64,000 nt of DNA, from assembly GCA_002812745.2 (NCBI GenBank), contig NCSJ02000159.1, positions 31,263-95,262 on the forward strand. The letters run 5' to 3'. Below, piece by piece: positions 34,009-44,889 of this stretch; positions within the stretch are counted from its first letter, which is position 1; each line of letters opens with the position of its first letter. This DNA is from Scytalidium lignicola (lineage: Eukaryota > Ascomycota > Leotiomycetes). The notes under the pieces are model-generated. The model saw only the letters and a program-made list of their open reading frames with translations. It searched no databases and was not told the origin of the DNA. The translations under genes were made by a program, and so were the position numbers.

Positions 34009-35967
34009 TTAGACGACGCCAACAATATCTTCCGCCGTCGCCTTGACGGTCACGTCGATGTTTGTTTTCGGGATTCCCTGGTCCAGCTCTTCCTTCGATA
34101 AAGGTGGCAGATATTTGGCCGGTTTCCCATCTAGTTCCAGACCAGCGAGCGTATTTGCTTTCCTCCAATCGTCCAGGAGCTTGATGAATGCCGGCGAGCC
34201 CAAACCGTACCGGCTGGTCTTCAGTGTCTTCTCGGTGAGCTGGCCCTCGTCGTTGTAGTAGCTGGGCGTACACTCGCGTAGGAAGTCTTCACGCAGATGA
34301 CCTAGGTCGATGATAGTCCGCACCCAATCGTCCTGGGCCTGCTCGGATGCCTCGATGGTGGTTGCGCCACGTCGCTTCGCCTCCGCCACCACGAATGCAA
34401 CGTGCTTCGCTTGCTCGTTGAGCATATGCGTGAAGTTAGGTGCGACGGCAGTCTGCGTGATGCTCATGATAAAATGGTTCGGGAAGCCTCTGGTGAAGAT
34501 CCCGTGGAAGGTTTCTGGACCGTTCTTCCAGCGCTCGTGGAGCGCCACGCCATCTCGGCCCCGCATCGTGATGCGCATCCGTTGGCTATAGTCGCTACCG
34601 ATATACTCGAACCCCGAGGCATAGATGATGCAGTCGACCTCGTACTCCTTGCCCTTGGCCACAATCCCTTTCTCCGTGATCTGTTCGATGCCCTGTCCTT
34701 CGGTGTCCACCAAGTGAACATTCGGGCGATTGAAGACAGGAAGATACTCGTTCGAGAATGTCGGTCGTTTGCACATCTGGTTGTACCAAGGCTTCAGCGA
34801 GGCTGCGGTCACAGGATCTTGGACGATCTCGTCGACTCTCGCTCGGATTTGCTCCATTTTTCGGAAGTCAGCCATCTGCATCGCCTTTGCCAGCTCTTGC
34901 GCAGCTTTGATAGGGTCGGCGGCGCGCTTGCTTTCCGCGACCTTACCGCCGGAAATAGACAAATTGACGAGAATATCGGTCCAGCCATCACCAACCTCGT
35001 CCTCATCCTCGTGACCACCAGATAAAATGTTGTTAAAGTTATCCATTCTATGTTGTTGCCAGCCCTTCTTGCCCTTCAGGCTCTGAGCCCAGGACGGATC
35101 CGTAGGCCGGTCCAGGCGGACATCGACCGACGAGGGCGTGCGCTGAAAGATATAGAGCTCTTTCGCAGCCCGAGCCAGATGCGGGATAATCTGGATGCCT
35201 GTGGCTCCGGTTCCAATCACAGCAACACGCTTATCCGAAAGCTTGTGGAGGTTGCCCTTATAATCGCCTCCGGTATACTCGTAGTCCCATCGGCTGGTGT
35301 GGAAGCTGTGTCCTTTGTAGGAACTAATGCCGGGGACACCGGGCAGCTTAGGCTTATGTAAGAGGCCACCAGCAGTAGTGATAAAGCGTGCGTGAATGTG
35401 ATCACCCCGGTCAGTGGTCACATCCCACCGCTTCGTATCCTCATTCCAGTCTAGGCTTGATGCTTCAGTGTGAAAAAGTGCACGGGGATACAGACCATAC
35501 ATCTTGCCGATTCGTCTTGAATGCTCCCAAAGCTCGGGCGCGCGGGCATACTTCTCGGTGGCCACATAGCCTGTCTCCTCCAGGAGGGGCATGTAAATAT
35601 AGGCCTCGATATCGCACGCGGCTCCTGGATAACGATTCCAGTACCAAGTGCCACCAAAGTCTCCTGACTTGTCTATAATCTTGATGTCCTTGATGCCAGC
35701 CTCATACAGACGCACAGCCAGCAGCATTCCACTGTAACCCGCGCCGATGATGAGGTACTCCACCTCCTGATCGACAGAATCCCGGGGAGTGGGCTTGCTC
35801 CATGGGTCGTCAACGTAATGTTTCAGTGAATCCTCTTCAACGGTGTGGTACTGGGCCAATCCTTCGCGGCGTAGACGCTTGTCACGCTCCTCTCTATACT
35901 TGGTTTTCAGGGCCTCGGGATCAAACGAAGGCGGTTCCTTTAGCGGGGACTCTGAGATGGAGCCCAT
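34009..35967 (-). CDS. Baeyer-Villiger monooxygenase 1 (class B flavin monooxygenase)
   Basis: Single-exon gene of 652 residues. It inserts oxygen next to a carbonyl using FAD, NADPH and O2, giving esters or lactones. The FAD Rossmann motif GAGYSG is at residues 75-80, FGGTWYWNRYPG follows, the Baeyer-Villiger fingerprint YKGHSFHTSRWD spans 217-228, the NADPH Rossmann motif GTGATG is at 252-257, and the ATGF-like motif reads YASGFEY. N-terminal extension and length fit the cyclopentadecanone/phenylacetone/steroid monooxygenase type. Lies between an SDR and a dehydrogenase on the same strand, with a lactonase-like gene nearby. Intron-free, unlike its neighbours, which could mean a different history. 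Confidence 0.93.
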   Translation of the reverse strand: MGSISESPLKEPPSFDPEALKTKYREERDKRLRREGLAQYHTVEEDSLKHYVDDPWSKPTPRDSVDQEVEYLIIGAGYSGMLLAVRLYEAGIKDIKIIDKSGDFGGTWYWNRYPGAACDIEAYIYMPLLEETGYVATEKYARAPELWEHSRRIGKMYGLYPRALFHTEASSLDWNEDTKRWDVTTDRGDHIHARFITTAGGLLHKPKLPGVPGISSYKGHSFHTSRWDYEYTGGDYKGNLHKLSDKRVAVIGTGATGIQIIPHLARAAKELYIFQRTPSSVDVRLDRPTDPSWAQSLKGKKGWQQHRMDNFNNILSGGHEDEDEVGDGWTDILVNLSISGGKVAESKRAADPIKAAQELAKAMQMADFRKMEQIRARVDEIVQDPVTAASLKPWYNQMCKRPTFSNEYLPVFNRPNVHLVDTEGQGIEQITEKGIVAKGKEYEVDCIIYASGFEYIGSDYSQRMRITMRGRDGVALHERWKNGPETFHGIFTRGFPNHFIMSITQTAVAPNFTHMLNEQAKHVAFVVAEAKRRGATTIEASEQAQDDWVRTIIDLGHLREDFLRECTPSYYNDEGQLTEKTLKTSRYGLGSPAFIKLLDDWRKANTLAGLELDGKPAKYLPPLSKEELDQGIPKTNIDVTVKATAEDIVGVV

Positions 35968-36815
35968 GACTAAAATGATCTCTGCCTACCGAAAATTCAA
36001 GAAAACGGAATGAACTGTGACGCTGAGATATACACGTAGACTCAAAGACCTCCGTTACGTGGCTGGTGCTAAATGGTGTTGAGCAGTATGTAGAAGAGAT
36101 ACCGTCTGGGTACTTATACTCCTTATCATCCCCTGACTGGAGATCTCCAAGAATGTCGACACATACTCGGTTGCGGCGGCATCATCACCATATGAGAAGG
36201 CCTTCTAACCGAGAGCCGTGGAACCTAAAGTAGGCCGGGGAAGTCTCCGCTAGAATTCGCGCTACTTATCCCCGCTCACCTTGGGGTTCCAGTTGTGATC
36301 AAGAATCTCGGTATTCCTATGTTAGCCGATATAGAATCGCAGCGAAGCCTAGAGGATTCCAAGGGCTATCTACTTACACTCCATTGGCTGGGGGTGCCGA
36401 GCGTGGCCAACAACCGTCCGGGAAGTTTAAGTCTACTGTACTAATAAGGGTTACCATTTTGCCGCTGGTTATGACGTATCCTACACTGGGTAGTCCGTGC
36501 ATGCAAAGGGGGTTGCCCATACACATATTAAGATATAGCATATCTTGACTACTTTGGTATGTGCCCGAACAAACCACTATTATTGTGTGTCCTGTACGCA
36601 TACTTAGGGCCCGTTCGGCAACCATATGGAGCCTCCATATTCTCCACTCCATATGCTCACATAATCAATATGGCGCTAATTTTGCGAACACCCTCCATAT
36701 TCTCCACTCCGTATTCTCCACAGTATCTAACCAAATTTAGAATGAATATGGAGCTAGACTAGCGCCATATTCATTTTATATGGAATATAGCTGTTGGTAG
36801 ATTATTGGTTACGTA
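35968..36815. other. Intergenic, about 850 bp
   Basis: Upstream of the monooxygenase. From about 36600 it has two direct copies of a CTCCATATTCTCCACTCC block preceded by GGCCCGTTCGGCAA, which resembles ends of hAT/Harbinger-like MITEs but is too incomplete to name. No gene. Confidence 0.4.
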
Positions 36816-37055
36816 CGTAAGGGGGTGCAAGAAATGAATGGGCCACCCCATGTAAGGCTATAAGCCAATCATCTGCACAATTTAGCCAGATTTTAAAGCT
36901 GCTTTAACACTACCAAGCGATCACACCAGTTTGAATTCCTCATGTCATACAATATTTCCACGATATTACCAAAACAGCGTGAGAAAATCTCCTGATTTGG
37001 CCCAAAAGTGCTCGCTTGCATGGGGTGGCCCAGTCATTTCTTGCACCCCCTTACG
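36816..37055. mobile_element. Tc1-derived MITE, 240 bp (copy 2)
   Basis: Inverted repeats of about 40 bp starting CGTAAGGGGGTGCAAGAAAT, with TA at 36814-36815 and 37056-37057. Interior homologous to the element at 27740 in opposite orientation. Ends match the right end of the Tc1-like element at 43589-44889. Confidence 0.87.
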
Positions 37056-37139
37056 TACAAGCTCCTACAGCTTCGCGATCTCCCACGCCAGTATATTACG
37101 TATAGATACGTACCGTACTACGTGCTTACAGGTGAACCG

Positions 37140-37600
37140 ACAATAGCATATGTTGGTTAGGAGTAACATATGCCCTTTTATATTCTCTACTTTTTCACTT
37201 ATTTACTTATATATTTCTATTATAAATTACTTAATGAATTACAACAATTTTAACAGTTCTAATATAGCCAGTGTTAACAAAATAAATAAATTAATTAATT
37301 AGCAAAATTTTAGTATTTAACTAATTTAATTACTTGATTTTGTAATTAATTTATAATTAATTAGTTTTTATGCATAGATTTTCATAAAATCTATACATAA
37401 AATTCATATTTCAATCATATATTTATTAGTATAATATCAGGATAATAACTTATAAAACAGAGATTGATAAATTATTAATATATTAATAATCAAAACAGTA
37501 AACTAGTATTATTTAAGGTTAATAAGTCATAAGATTGTTATATGACTAGTAAGTTAATTAGTAATTAATTTTGTTAGTATTAGTTATATTCAGTTAGGTC
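37140..37600. repeat. Extremely AT-rich, RIP-like block
   Basis: About 460 bp made up almost entirely of A and T, with TTAATTAATT-type words and no frame. Such blocks are the usual end state of repeats mutated by RIP. It abuts the truncated 3' end of the dehydrogenase at 37642, so its insertion may have removed that gene's tail. Confidence 0.6.
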
Positions 37601-37641
37601 ACGTGTAGGTTGTGACGTAAGCTAGTCTACTCCGTACAGAG

Positions 37642-38655
37642 CTAGTTCGTCCCGACCAGCATACGCCATATTCTACGTGCTGTTTCAACGGCTAGAGTCA
37701 CATCCTTCACCATCATAAAAGGTAAAAATGTGGCCTTATAACCATTGCTACTCGGTGCGTGAGGGACGAGGCCAGGGCAAGGCTGCATGTTTTCCAGAAC
37801 CCATGATTGACCTGTAGAGCTGCGGATGCATTCGTACAGCACATTTTTGTCAATACCCGCTCGGATCCCTGCCCCGATAGCTTCGGTCATCGCGAGCATA
37901 GAAGTCGCCGCGATGGAATTGTTGGCAATTTTTGCAGCTGTTCCGGTTCCAATAGGCCCACAAAAGGTGACCTTCTCCGGCAATCCCATCATGGAGACGA
38001 TGCTGAGGATACGTTGGTTGACAGGATCGGAATCATTTCTTGGGTTTCCAACGAGAAAAGATAGCGTGCCTCTTTGCGCCCCAATAACTCCGCCCTAGCG
38101 ATTTTCAGTACCCATGCAAATGTAGTGAATTTGTGAGAGAAAATCCGAGTCTGGATAAAAGAGATCTATATAGGAGACTTACAGACACAGGCGAATCAAA
38201 ATACCTGCCGATTCCTGCCTCCCTCAACTTTGCCTCTACCTCTCTTGTTGTCTTTGTATCAATCGTGCTGCATTCAAGCAGAATGCGCTCCGGATCTGGA
38301 GGGGCTTCGATGACACCCCTAGCGCCTAGGTAGACTTGTTTCACATTTTCCGCTCGTGGTACAATAGAGATGACCACTTTGGCACCTGTCACTGCATCTT
38401 TGGCACTATCGGCGAGTTTAACGGGACCATATTTATCGCCTAAGTCTTTCGAAAATCTCTCACAGGCGTCTTTGTTCACATCGTTTATCAAGAGGGCGTC
38501 CTTAGATGACATTTTGCGCCTTAGATAACCGGCCATATGGTAACCCATAGATCCCAGGCCTGAAGTTTCAGATTCGCCATCAGTATTTGTGCATCCAAAG
38601 GAGTTAAATTGATTCATGCGTGAAGGCTACCTATTAAAGCAATATTGCCCGTCAT
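37642..38655 (-). CDS. 3-hydroxyisobutyrate dehydrogenase-like (beta-hydroxyacid dehydrogenase)
   Basis: Exons 38655-38631 (25 bp), 38559-38183 and 38094-37642; about 284 residues. The first tiny exon plus exon 2 give the N-terminal Rossmann fold IALIGLGSMGYHMAGYL; the catalytic-domain blocks are ILLECSTID, FDSPVSGGVIGAQRGTLSF, and the catalytic lysine region CGPIGTGTAAKIANNS. These enzymes oxidise beta-hydroxyacids with NAD(P)+. The C terminus stops at MLVGTN, about 30-40 residues short of the family, just before an AT-rich repeat block. Another frame right there reads GRDELALYGVD, like the missing family sequence, so a frameshift and truncation are likely. Activity is uncertain. Confidence 0.78.
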
Positions 38656-39320
38656 GTCAAGACGTGAGAGTAGTATGTGTTTCTTTCCGAAGGGTTTAAA
38701 GTAGTAAAACTATGAATAAATCTATCATGCAATATTCCAAATCTCCAGGATGGCCTATGAATGATGGATATAGTATGGGGATCTGCAGCATCAGCACTAG
38801 ATTATCCGGCTATCATAGCTTTCAGAAGAACAGTCCTTGTAAGTTTACGCATATCAAAATGAAACAGACGTGCACAGAACAGCCGAGTCGGTGCCGATAG
38901 AATGCATTCCTCGGCACGAAGGTACCAAGATTGATGAAAGGGAGTCACCTACAAAGAGTGTTCAAGATCTCACTGCTAACCGATGCCTTCATGCCTACCG
39001 TGTCTTGGGCCTTACGACTGGACCAAGTAACTTGCCTACCCGCACGCACGGCAATCGGTCGCCGCGACTAACATGATCGGGCGAATTCTTGTATTTCAAC
39101 TACTGTGTACTAATTCGAGTTCGAGATTTGTAAATCCGAACATGCCTTGCGCACACCAGAGCCACTCACAGTCAGTATATCACACCGAACGAGAGCCTCA
39201 ACTGCGTTGAAGTTCAAGAAAGCCGCGTGAGAATGTCATAACTTGCAGAGAGCATTCCGAATCAGGACCTTTACAGCACTTTTACATTGTGATTCCCTGA
39301 ATGAGCGGGAGTTGCGTGCC
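38656..39320. promoter_or_regulatory. Divergent promoter between dehydrogenase and lactonase
   Basis: About 665 bp between opposing start codons. No gene recognised. Confidence 0.4.
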
Positions 39321-40370
39321 ATGGAGAACCAGAAGACTGATATCCCATCTTCTTCATCAACGATTGAGATATCTGTGATCGATACAACGTGCTATCTTTC
39401 CAATACGCCGGCCAAGATGCTTCTCGAGCCTGTCTATCCAGGATATGACAAGTTCAAATTGCCGAGCTACAGCTTTCTGATCCACCACAAAGCCAGCAAT
39501 ACACGAGTTTTGTACGACCTGGGCCTTCGAAAGGATTGGAGGACACATTTCAGCCCCCAGCTTGTGAGGATGATAGCATCGCTCAACTTGGAAATTCTCT
39601 GCGAGAAAGACACGGCTGACATTCTCAGAGAAAATGGGACTGCCCCTGAGGATATTTCTGCCATCATTTTCAGTCACCACCACTGGGATCACGTGGGCGA
39701 TACAACCAAATTCCCCTCTTCGACTTCGATCATCGTCGGCCATGGATACAAGAAATACTTGCCAGGGTGGCCAATAGATCCAAATTCAGAAGAGACAAGC
39801 TCAGATCTATATGAGGGTCGTGAGACCGTTGAGATACATTTTGATGGAGAACATTCCCTGAAGATTGGCCACTGGCATGCGTATGATTATTTTCACGATG
39901 GCAGCTTCTATCTTCTCGATGCTCCTGGACACACACAGGGCCATCTCTGTGCCCTAGCTCGGACCACCGTTGGAACCGACGAAGAAGGGAAAGAAGATAC
40001 CTTCATCCTCCTAGCCGGCGACAGCGTGCATCACGGTGCTCTCTTCCGACCAAGCAGATATTACCCGCTCCCGGACATAATCTCTCCAGCACCTTATGAT
40101 GATCTGGATGTAGTAGGCAGCCATTGTCCTTGTGCTATCTATGTTGAGATGCACCGCGCCTTCAAGGACTCTGTCGACGAACACAAGGCAAGGACGACAT
40201 CGCTGTGCACTGTACCGGCAGATTCACCTGAAGAAGATCGCCACGAGGCAGAGCGAACGGTCGATAAAGTGACCACTTTGGATGGATCCGAGAATGTCTT
40301 TACGATTTTTGCACACGATGATACCTTATTACCCTTGGTTGACTTCTTTCCAAAGTCTTTGAACTTGTAG
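39321..40370 (+). CDS. Metallo-beta-lactamase-fold hydrolase (lactonase-like)
   Basis: Single exon, 349 residues from the ATG at 39321, chosen as the first ATG of the frame with a sensible N terminus. Zinc-binding HxHxDH is HHHWDH at 119-124; further ligands in APGHTQGH and AGDSVHH, and a last FAHDD block. The PSYSFLIHHK and VLYDLGLRKDW segments resemble N-acyl-homoserine-lactone lactonases (AttM/AiiA group) and fungal relatives, which open lactone rings. Two genes away from a Baeyer-Villiger monooxygenase, it would be well placed to hydrolyse the lactone product. Substrate is inference. Confidence 0.85.
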   Translation: MENQKTDIPSSSSTIEISVIDTTCYLSNTPAKMLLEPVYPGYDKFKLPSYSFLIHHKASNTRVLYDLGLRKDWRTHFSPQLVRMIASLNLEILCEKDTADILRENGTAPEDISAIIFSHHHWDHVGDTTKFPSSTSIIVGHGYKKYLPGWPIDPNSEETSSDLYEGRETVEIHFDGEHSLKIGHWHAYDYFHDGSFYLLDAPGHTQGHLCALARTTVGTDEEGKEDTFILLAGDSVHHGALFRPSRYYPLPDIISPAPYDDLDVVGSHCPCAIYVEMHRAFKDSVDEHKARTTSLCTVPADSPEEDRHEAERTVDKVTTLDGSENVFTIFAHDDTLLPLVDFFPKSLNL

Positions 40371-41153
40371 AAAGTAAAAGGATGGAAGGAAAAAAGCCAC
40401 TGGCGATTCTTGAGCCCGTTGAAAGTCCAATATAGGTCGGAATCGATGTAGAGACTCAAAGTTTGACCACAATATAATTCCAACAAAACTTTGAAAGTTG
40501 TTCCTATGCGCCTGTTAGACTTGGCAAACGCATCCATCCCGTGCATACCTATTTGTTGTGGCCTTAAGTAAAAGGTACATTCCCGATTAGGCTCACCAAA
40601 CTCACCATGCCTAATTGAGCTCACCGAATTACATATGAAAGTGGTCAATATTAAGGCTGTATTTGCCCACTGTAGTTGTAGCAGTTGATTCAGTAGTTAA
40701 GTTGAATTCAGTTGGTTATTTGCTATGTACCAATTATAATTTGCTCTCACCGTAGCCTGTAACACCCCAGTTTCTGCGACGCGCTAAAATACCGGGGTAT
40801 TGATTGGTCCCAAATTCGGATCAGCCCTGCCGCAACCGACAATTGTGGATAGGAGGAGATGGTGGAGGAGGAGCATGGCAACCAGGCGAAGGCCGGGGGT
40901 GGAGGGGATCGACCCTATGATAGCTTCCCCCACGAAGCGGGGAAGCACTAGTGGAGCAGGGGAAAAGGACGTGTTCGTAGGATTTGAAATGGAGCGACTC
41001 CACTTGCCGTCTTGTCGGCTTCGCCTTTAAGACTGTCCGTCATCCCAGAGAAACAAATTCGGCTGTCTGCTTTGCCAGTCTTCATTTTCTGCGTGTGCCA
41101 GCATCGTAGCACGGCATAGCGGTCTCCCCAATCCTGCCGGGAAGACATCGCTC
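40371..41153. other. Intergenic, including LTR relic
   Basis: Contains the solo LTR fragment at about 40548-40764 and then about 390 bp upstream of the next regulator with GGAGGAGG-type purine tracts. No gene. Confidence 0.5.
40548..40764 (+). mobile_element. Solo LTR relic (family L1)
   Basis: Matches the LTR at 48562-48847: GGCCTTAAGTA near its start, GTATTTGCCCACTGTAG, GAATTCAGTTGGTTATT and the terminal CGTAGCCTGTAACA. The 5' limit is approximate and the middle is diverged. Confidence 0.7.
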
Positions 41154-43391
41154 ATGGCTAACAGCCCCTTTTCCGGGTCGAATGGACCGGTGGCACCTGA
41201 AACAACAGAGGCGGTGACCATGCCTCGATGGCGAGCTCGAGTGGTGTGTCTACGGTGCAATGAAAAGAAGGTGCGTGCAAATGAACGATACCCTTTCCCC
41301 TTTGCCGCGTGCGGTGCTGAGCTGATATCACCCCCGATGGGGTTCCAGATCAAGTGCGACCTGGACTCAAAGATACGCACCGAACAGCCTTGCTCAAATT
41401 GTGCTCAGAGCCAGAGCCATTGCCTGTCCGTCCTCCAGTAGTCGCGGTATCGAAAGTAGTAAAGAAATCTAATGTTAGCACACTAGGCGGAGAACATCCA
41501 ATCGAAAGACATCCCGCCGGCGGGTGCCAAACCGTCCCAATATAATACCAGCCCCCACGCAGGTCGGGTTGAAGGTCTTGCTCGATCAGAACCTTCCTCT
41601 TTCCTTTGATGTGCCTGATTTACAGCAGACCAATCCCCGACAGTCGTTGCCTCCTGCCCAGCGGGGCGTGATCCGACATGGAACTGATCTATCTGATAGC
41701 ATCATCCCAGAGACCGGCGATGGTCAGTCTGAGCATCAGCATCGCGGAGGTCTCTCCCCCAACAGCTGTGCTCAGGCGAGCTACCTTGGCGAGTCGGGCT
41801 ACATGCCCGTATTCTCCCAGCTCCGTGGCTCCTCCGAGGCTCGGATGACAAGCCCCAAGGTCATCGATGTACGCTATATTATCCATCCTCTTCAGCCAAC
41901 GCTCCAGCTATCTTATTTGGATACGTTCGTCGAAAGTTGCTACTGCTTTTGCCCCATCCTGGATCGAACGATGCTGAACATTGCGGACTTTGGTGGTTCA
42001 CTCCTCCTACAGCAGGCGCTTGCCTTGGTCGGCAGTATCATACAGCCGTCCTTACTCCATGGGGACGACCCAACGTCTTACTACGACAAGGCCCGAGTAC
42101 TCTTCTATCACGGAGCAGAGCCTAATCCGCTGGTGACTTTGGTGGCGGCCATGCTATTTTACTGGTGGAGTACGTGTCCACCAAACGTCGTGAGTACGAA
42201 TGGGTCCTGGTGGTGGAGTGGCATTACGATCCGCCAGGCTCAAGAGCTTGGTTTCCATCGAGAACCCAAAGCCGACCAGGGAGTCCGGGTCGGCGAAACT
42301 GTCAGCCTTCGTCGCCGCATTTGGTGGACTTTGTTTGTAAGCACTCTTGGATCATTCCCTCGGTGTCCATAAATACTGAGTTTGGTGAAAAGGCCCGAGA
42401 AAGACTTACCTCGATTTGTCATGGACGGCCTTGTATCATCAACCCTCAAGATTGCGATGTTCGGGAACTCACCCATGCCGACTTCCCAGACCTCCCCAAT
42501 GCTCGCCCAGATATCTTTATCCAGTGGATCCGACTATGCACCATTGTCGGCCGAGTTGGAGAACACCTTCGTCGCAGCCCGCAGGTGGCGACGGCAACTC
42601 ATGACCTGCTCGATGAGCTCAAGGGCTGGGCACACAGCTTGCCACCGGCTATCCAACTTCCCTTTTCTTCCTATCCAACACCAAAGTTCGACCGCGACAT
42701 CTATCAGCTGCATCTGCCGTACCTGACCTGCATTACACTCCTATATCTGAAACGGTCCTCCAAGGGGGTTCCGACCGCGCACGTTCCTGCAATCCTCGCT
42801 GCGTCCTCTGTGGCCCGGATTTTCGAGGATATCTTGATCCGTGGCTCATTGAGGTTTCTGCAAGGTATGGCAGGCTGGTACATTGCAATAGCCCTGCTGG
42901 CTTTGTTGTATGCGCGGCGAGTCAAGACCCTCGAGGAAGCCGCCGATACGCACTTTCAAGTCTTGCGGGTAGCTTTGAAGGAAATGGCACATCGTTTCGC
43001 TTCGGCGAAAATGTACGACAAAGGCATTGACAAGCTCCTTGAGGGTGAGCCACCATCAGGCTCCACGGTGGAAAATGATCCAATAATTCTGGATGACATA
43101 CAACCTCCTCAATTGTCGGAGCATCCCTCGGAAGCTTTGAACTTGGATATACGAAATCGAGAAGATCCTCTGCAGTACTTTCCGTGGGCCACGCAAGAGA
43201 CCAGCCCTCTCTTCAAGGTTCTCCTATTTGACGACCGACCTCCACTATTCTCACCCATGGATTACGCGAACGATGTCAGTATGTCCCTTTTCGATCTGTT
43301 TGGCAATCCACTTGAGGAGGTAAATTACGATCAGGCGAGCTTTCCATTGACGTGGGAAGCAAACAACGGAACACCTCTGGCCTTTGTCTAG
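41154..43391 (+). CDS. Zn(II)2Cys6 transcription factor with fungal_trans domain
   Basis: Exon 1 41154-41270, exon 2 from 41349, a long exon ending at 42336, and 42393-43391. The zinc cluster crosses intron 1: CLRCNEKK then IKCDLDSK, PCSNC and SHC, with six cysteines in order. The end of exon 2 is uncertain: it must leave its frame before the TAG at 41439, and the next frame (RRRTSNRKTSRRR) opens after about 41479, so either a weak-donor intron or a frameshift lies at 41420-41486. fungal_trans features: YLDTFVESCYCFCPILDR, SGITIRQAQELGFHRE, RRRIWWTLF joined to ARERLTSICHGRPCII, and a C-terminal acidic region. About 680 residues. A likely regulator of the surrounding accessory genes. Confidence 0.78.
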
Positions 43392-43688
43392 AGACATGAT
43401 TGGTGAGCGATGGGGGAGGAACGTGCGGCTACTCCATGATTACAACTACTGACGTCTGAAACATGATGCTTCTTTGGCTTGTACGACAAGTAGTAATAAT
43501 TCAGTCCTATCTGAGGATATATGTTTTGTCTGGACTGTTTCGCTCAAATCGTGGACTCGCAGAATATGTGCTAGATGTAGCCACTATACGTAAGGGGGTG
43601 TCAGATAAGGCTTGCGCACCCCATGCAAACAGCGAATTCTGTCACCTCAATTAAAGAATCTTTTATTGCGGTTTTACTACCACCATAT

Positions 43689-43719
<31 letters not shown>

Positions 43720-43732
43720 ACTATCCTGAAGG
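43689..43732. repeat. (CTA)n/(CTG)n triplet tract
   Basis: Consecutive TACTACTAC and TGCTGCTGC repeats near the left end of the Tc1-like element. Confidence 0.85.
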
Positions 43733-43769
43733 GCCTCTTTTTCGCACACTGACCTTGGCTATCCTTTCG

Positions 43770-44870
43770 GGCATAGTATCAATAAAAGTGGTTAATATGC
43801 CGCTCAATTGATATCTCATTCTCCCATACATATTGCACGGCTGCTTTGAGATCCTCCAGTTTCCATGCACCTTCAGGTTTACAATTTCTAAGTAATTCCT
43901 TCAGGACTTGCCATATGTCTTTAATTAGACTCAAGTCAGGAGATTGAGAAGGTCAATCAATTGATCTGATATAGCATCCTATTGCATAACTCTTTGTTTT
44001 TGGCTGTACTTTTTTGCCATGCAGGTGGCTGTTGTCCTCTACACACTAGTATGTTCCTAGTGTTTTATAGCCTTTATCCAAATTCTGAAATATCTCTTTT
44101 AATGGTTCTTTAAGAATTTTTTTGTATACTTTAACTGTATGAATCCTTTGCTATCTTTATCATATGAAGCAAAGTAAAGCTTTGATTTATAATTATAATT
44201 AATAGTAGTTTATACTATAACAGATTTATAGTCAGAATGGAAAGTAAATTGAATATATCAGAGTATTATTATTTTTGCTTTTTCTAAGCTATTGCTGACG
44301 TCTAAGCATATTTGTACATATAATAGTTTTATCGGTGTATATACTATTCCTTTAATGTCAAAGTGGTCAATTTTAATTTACAATACAAAAAGTCTATCTT
44401 AATAATTTATTTTTTTCATTAATTTTAAGTTTATAATTAAGAATATGATAATGATATCCAAAATGTACTAATGTAATTAGAATTGTATTTCTGAATACAT
44501 TCAAATTGAATTCCTTTTTGATTTGCTTTGAATAAAAGATTCCTCGATCATAATTATCGGAGAACCATTAAATAATTACAAGGACTGTAGAATCCGGAAG
44601 ATTGAGTGGTCTTTCAGGAGATTTATGAATATGATCATCTTCTTTAAGCTATTCTCGTGCTGTTCTATTAGGAATATGTAAATCTTTGGCTGCATGACAC
44701 TTAGAAGAGCTGTCCTGAACCTTGGTTTTATATCGAACACATGTAATAGTATCCAAAACTATTAAAACAACAGTAAAATCAGCAGTAAATAAGTAAGGGC
44801 AAAGTAAAAATTCGTGCTTATAAAAGCGGCAGTATATTGGCTTTACCACCTTGCATGGGGTGCCCATTCA
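43770..44870 (-). pseudogene. Tc1/mariner transposase relic
   Basis: Minus-strand reading near 43950-43800 gives PSQSPDLSLIKDIWQVLKE followed by LRNCKPEGAWKLEDLKAAVQ, the C-terminal catalytic block around the third acidic residue in Tc1 elements (compare SPDLNPIENIW). Near 44680-44630 an N-terminal remnant with HAAKDLHIPNRTARE fits the paired-type DNA-binding domain. The middle is AT-shifted with many stops. Confidence 0.75.
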
Positions 44871-44889
44871 TTTCTTGCACCCCCTTACG

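Larger units (their letters stand above)
43589..44889 (-). mobile_element. Tc1/mariner-like transposon, 1,301 bp, inactive
   Basis: TA (43587-43588) then CGTAAGGGGGTGTCAGATAA on the left and its mirrored type ending at 44889, then TA. The length is typical of Tc1. The minus strand carries transposase relics at both ends (see the pseudogene). The left and right terminal repeats belong to two variants, TCAGA-type and CAAGAAATGA-type, which are also found separately in the two MITEs of the window. Confidence 0.88.

Noticed and set aside
34402..35025. Long plus-strand frame opposite monooxygenase 1
   Set aside because: Antisense shadow of a well-supported coding sequence.
36600..36790. Possible hAT/Harbinger MITE
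   Set aside because: Only one recognisable end and two direct repeats; boundaries and target duplication could not be found.
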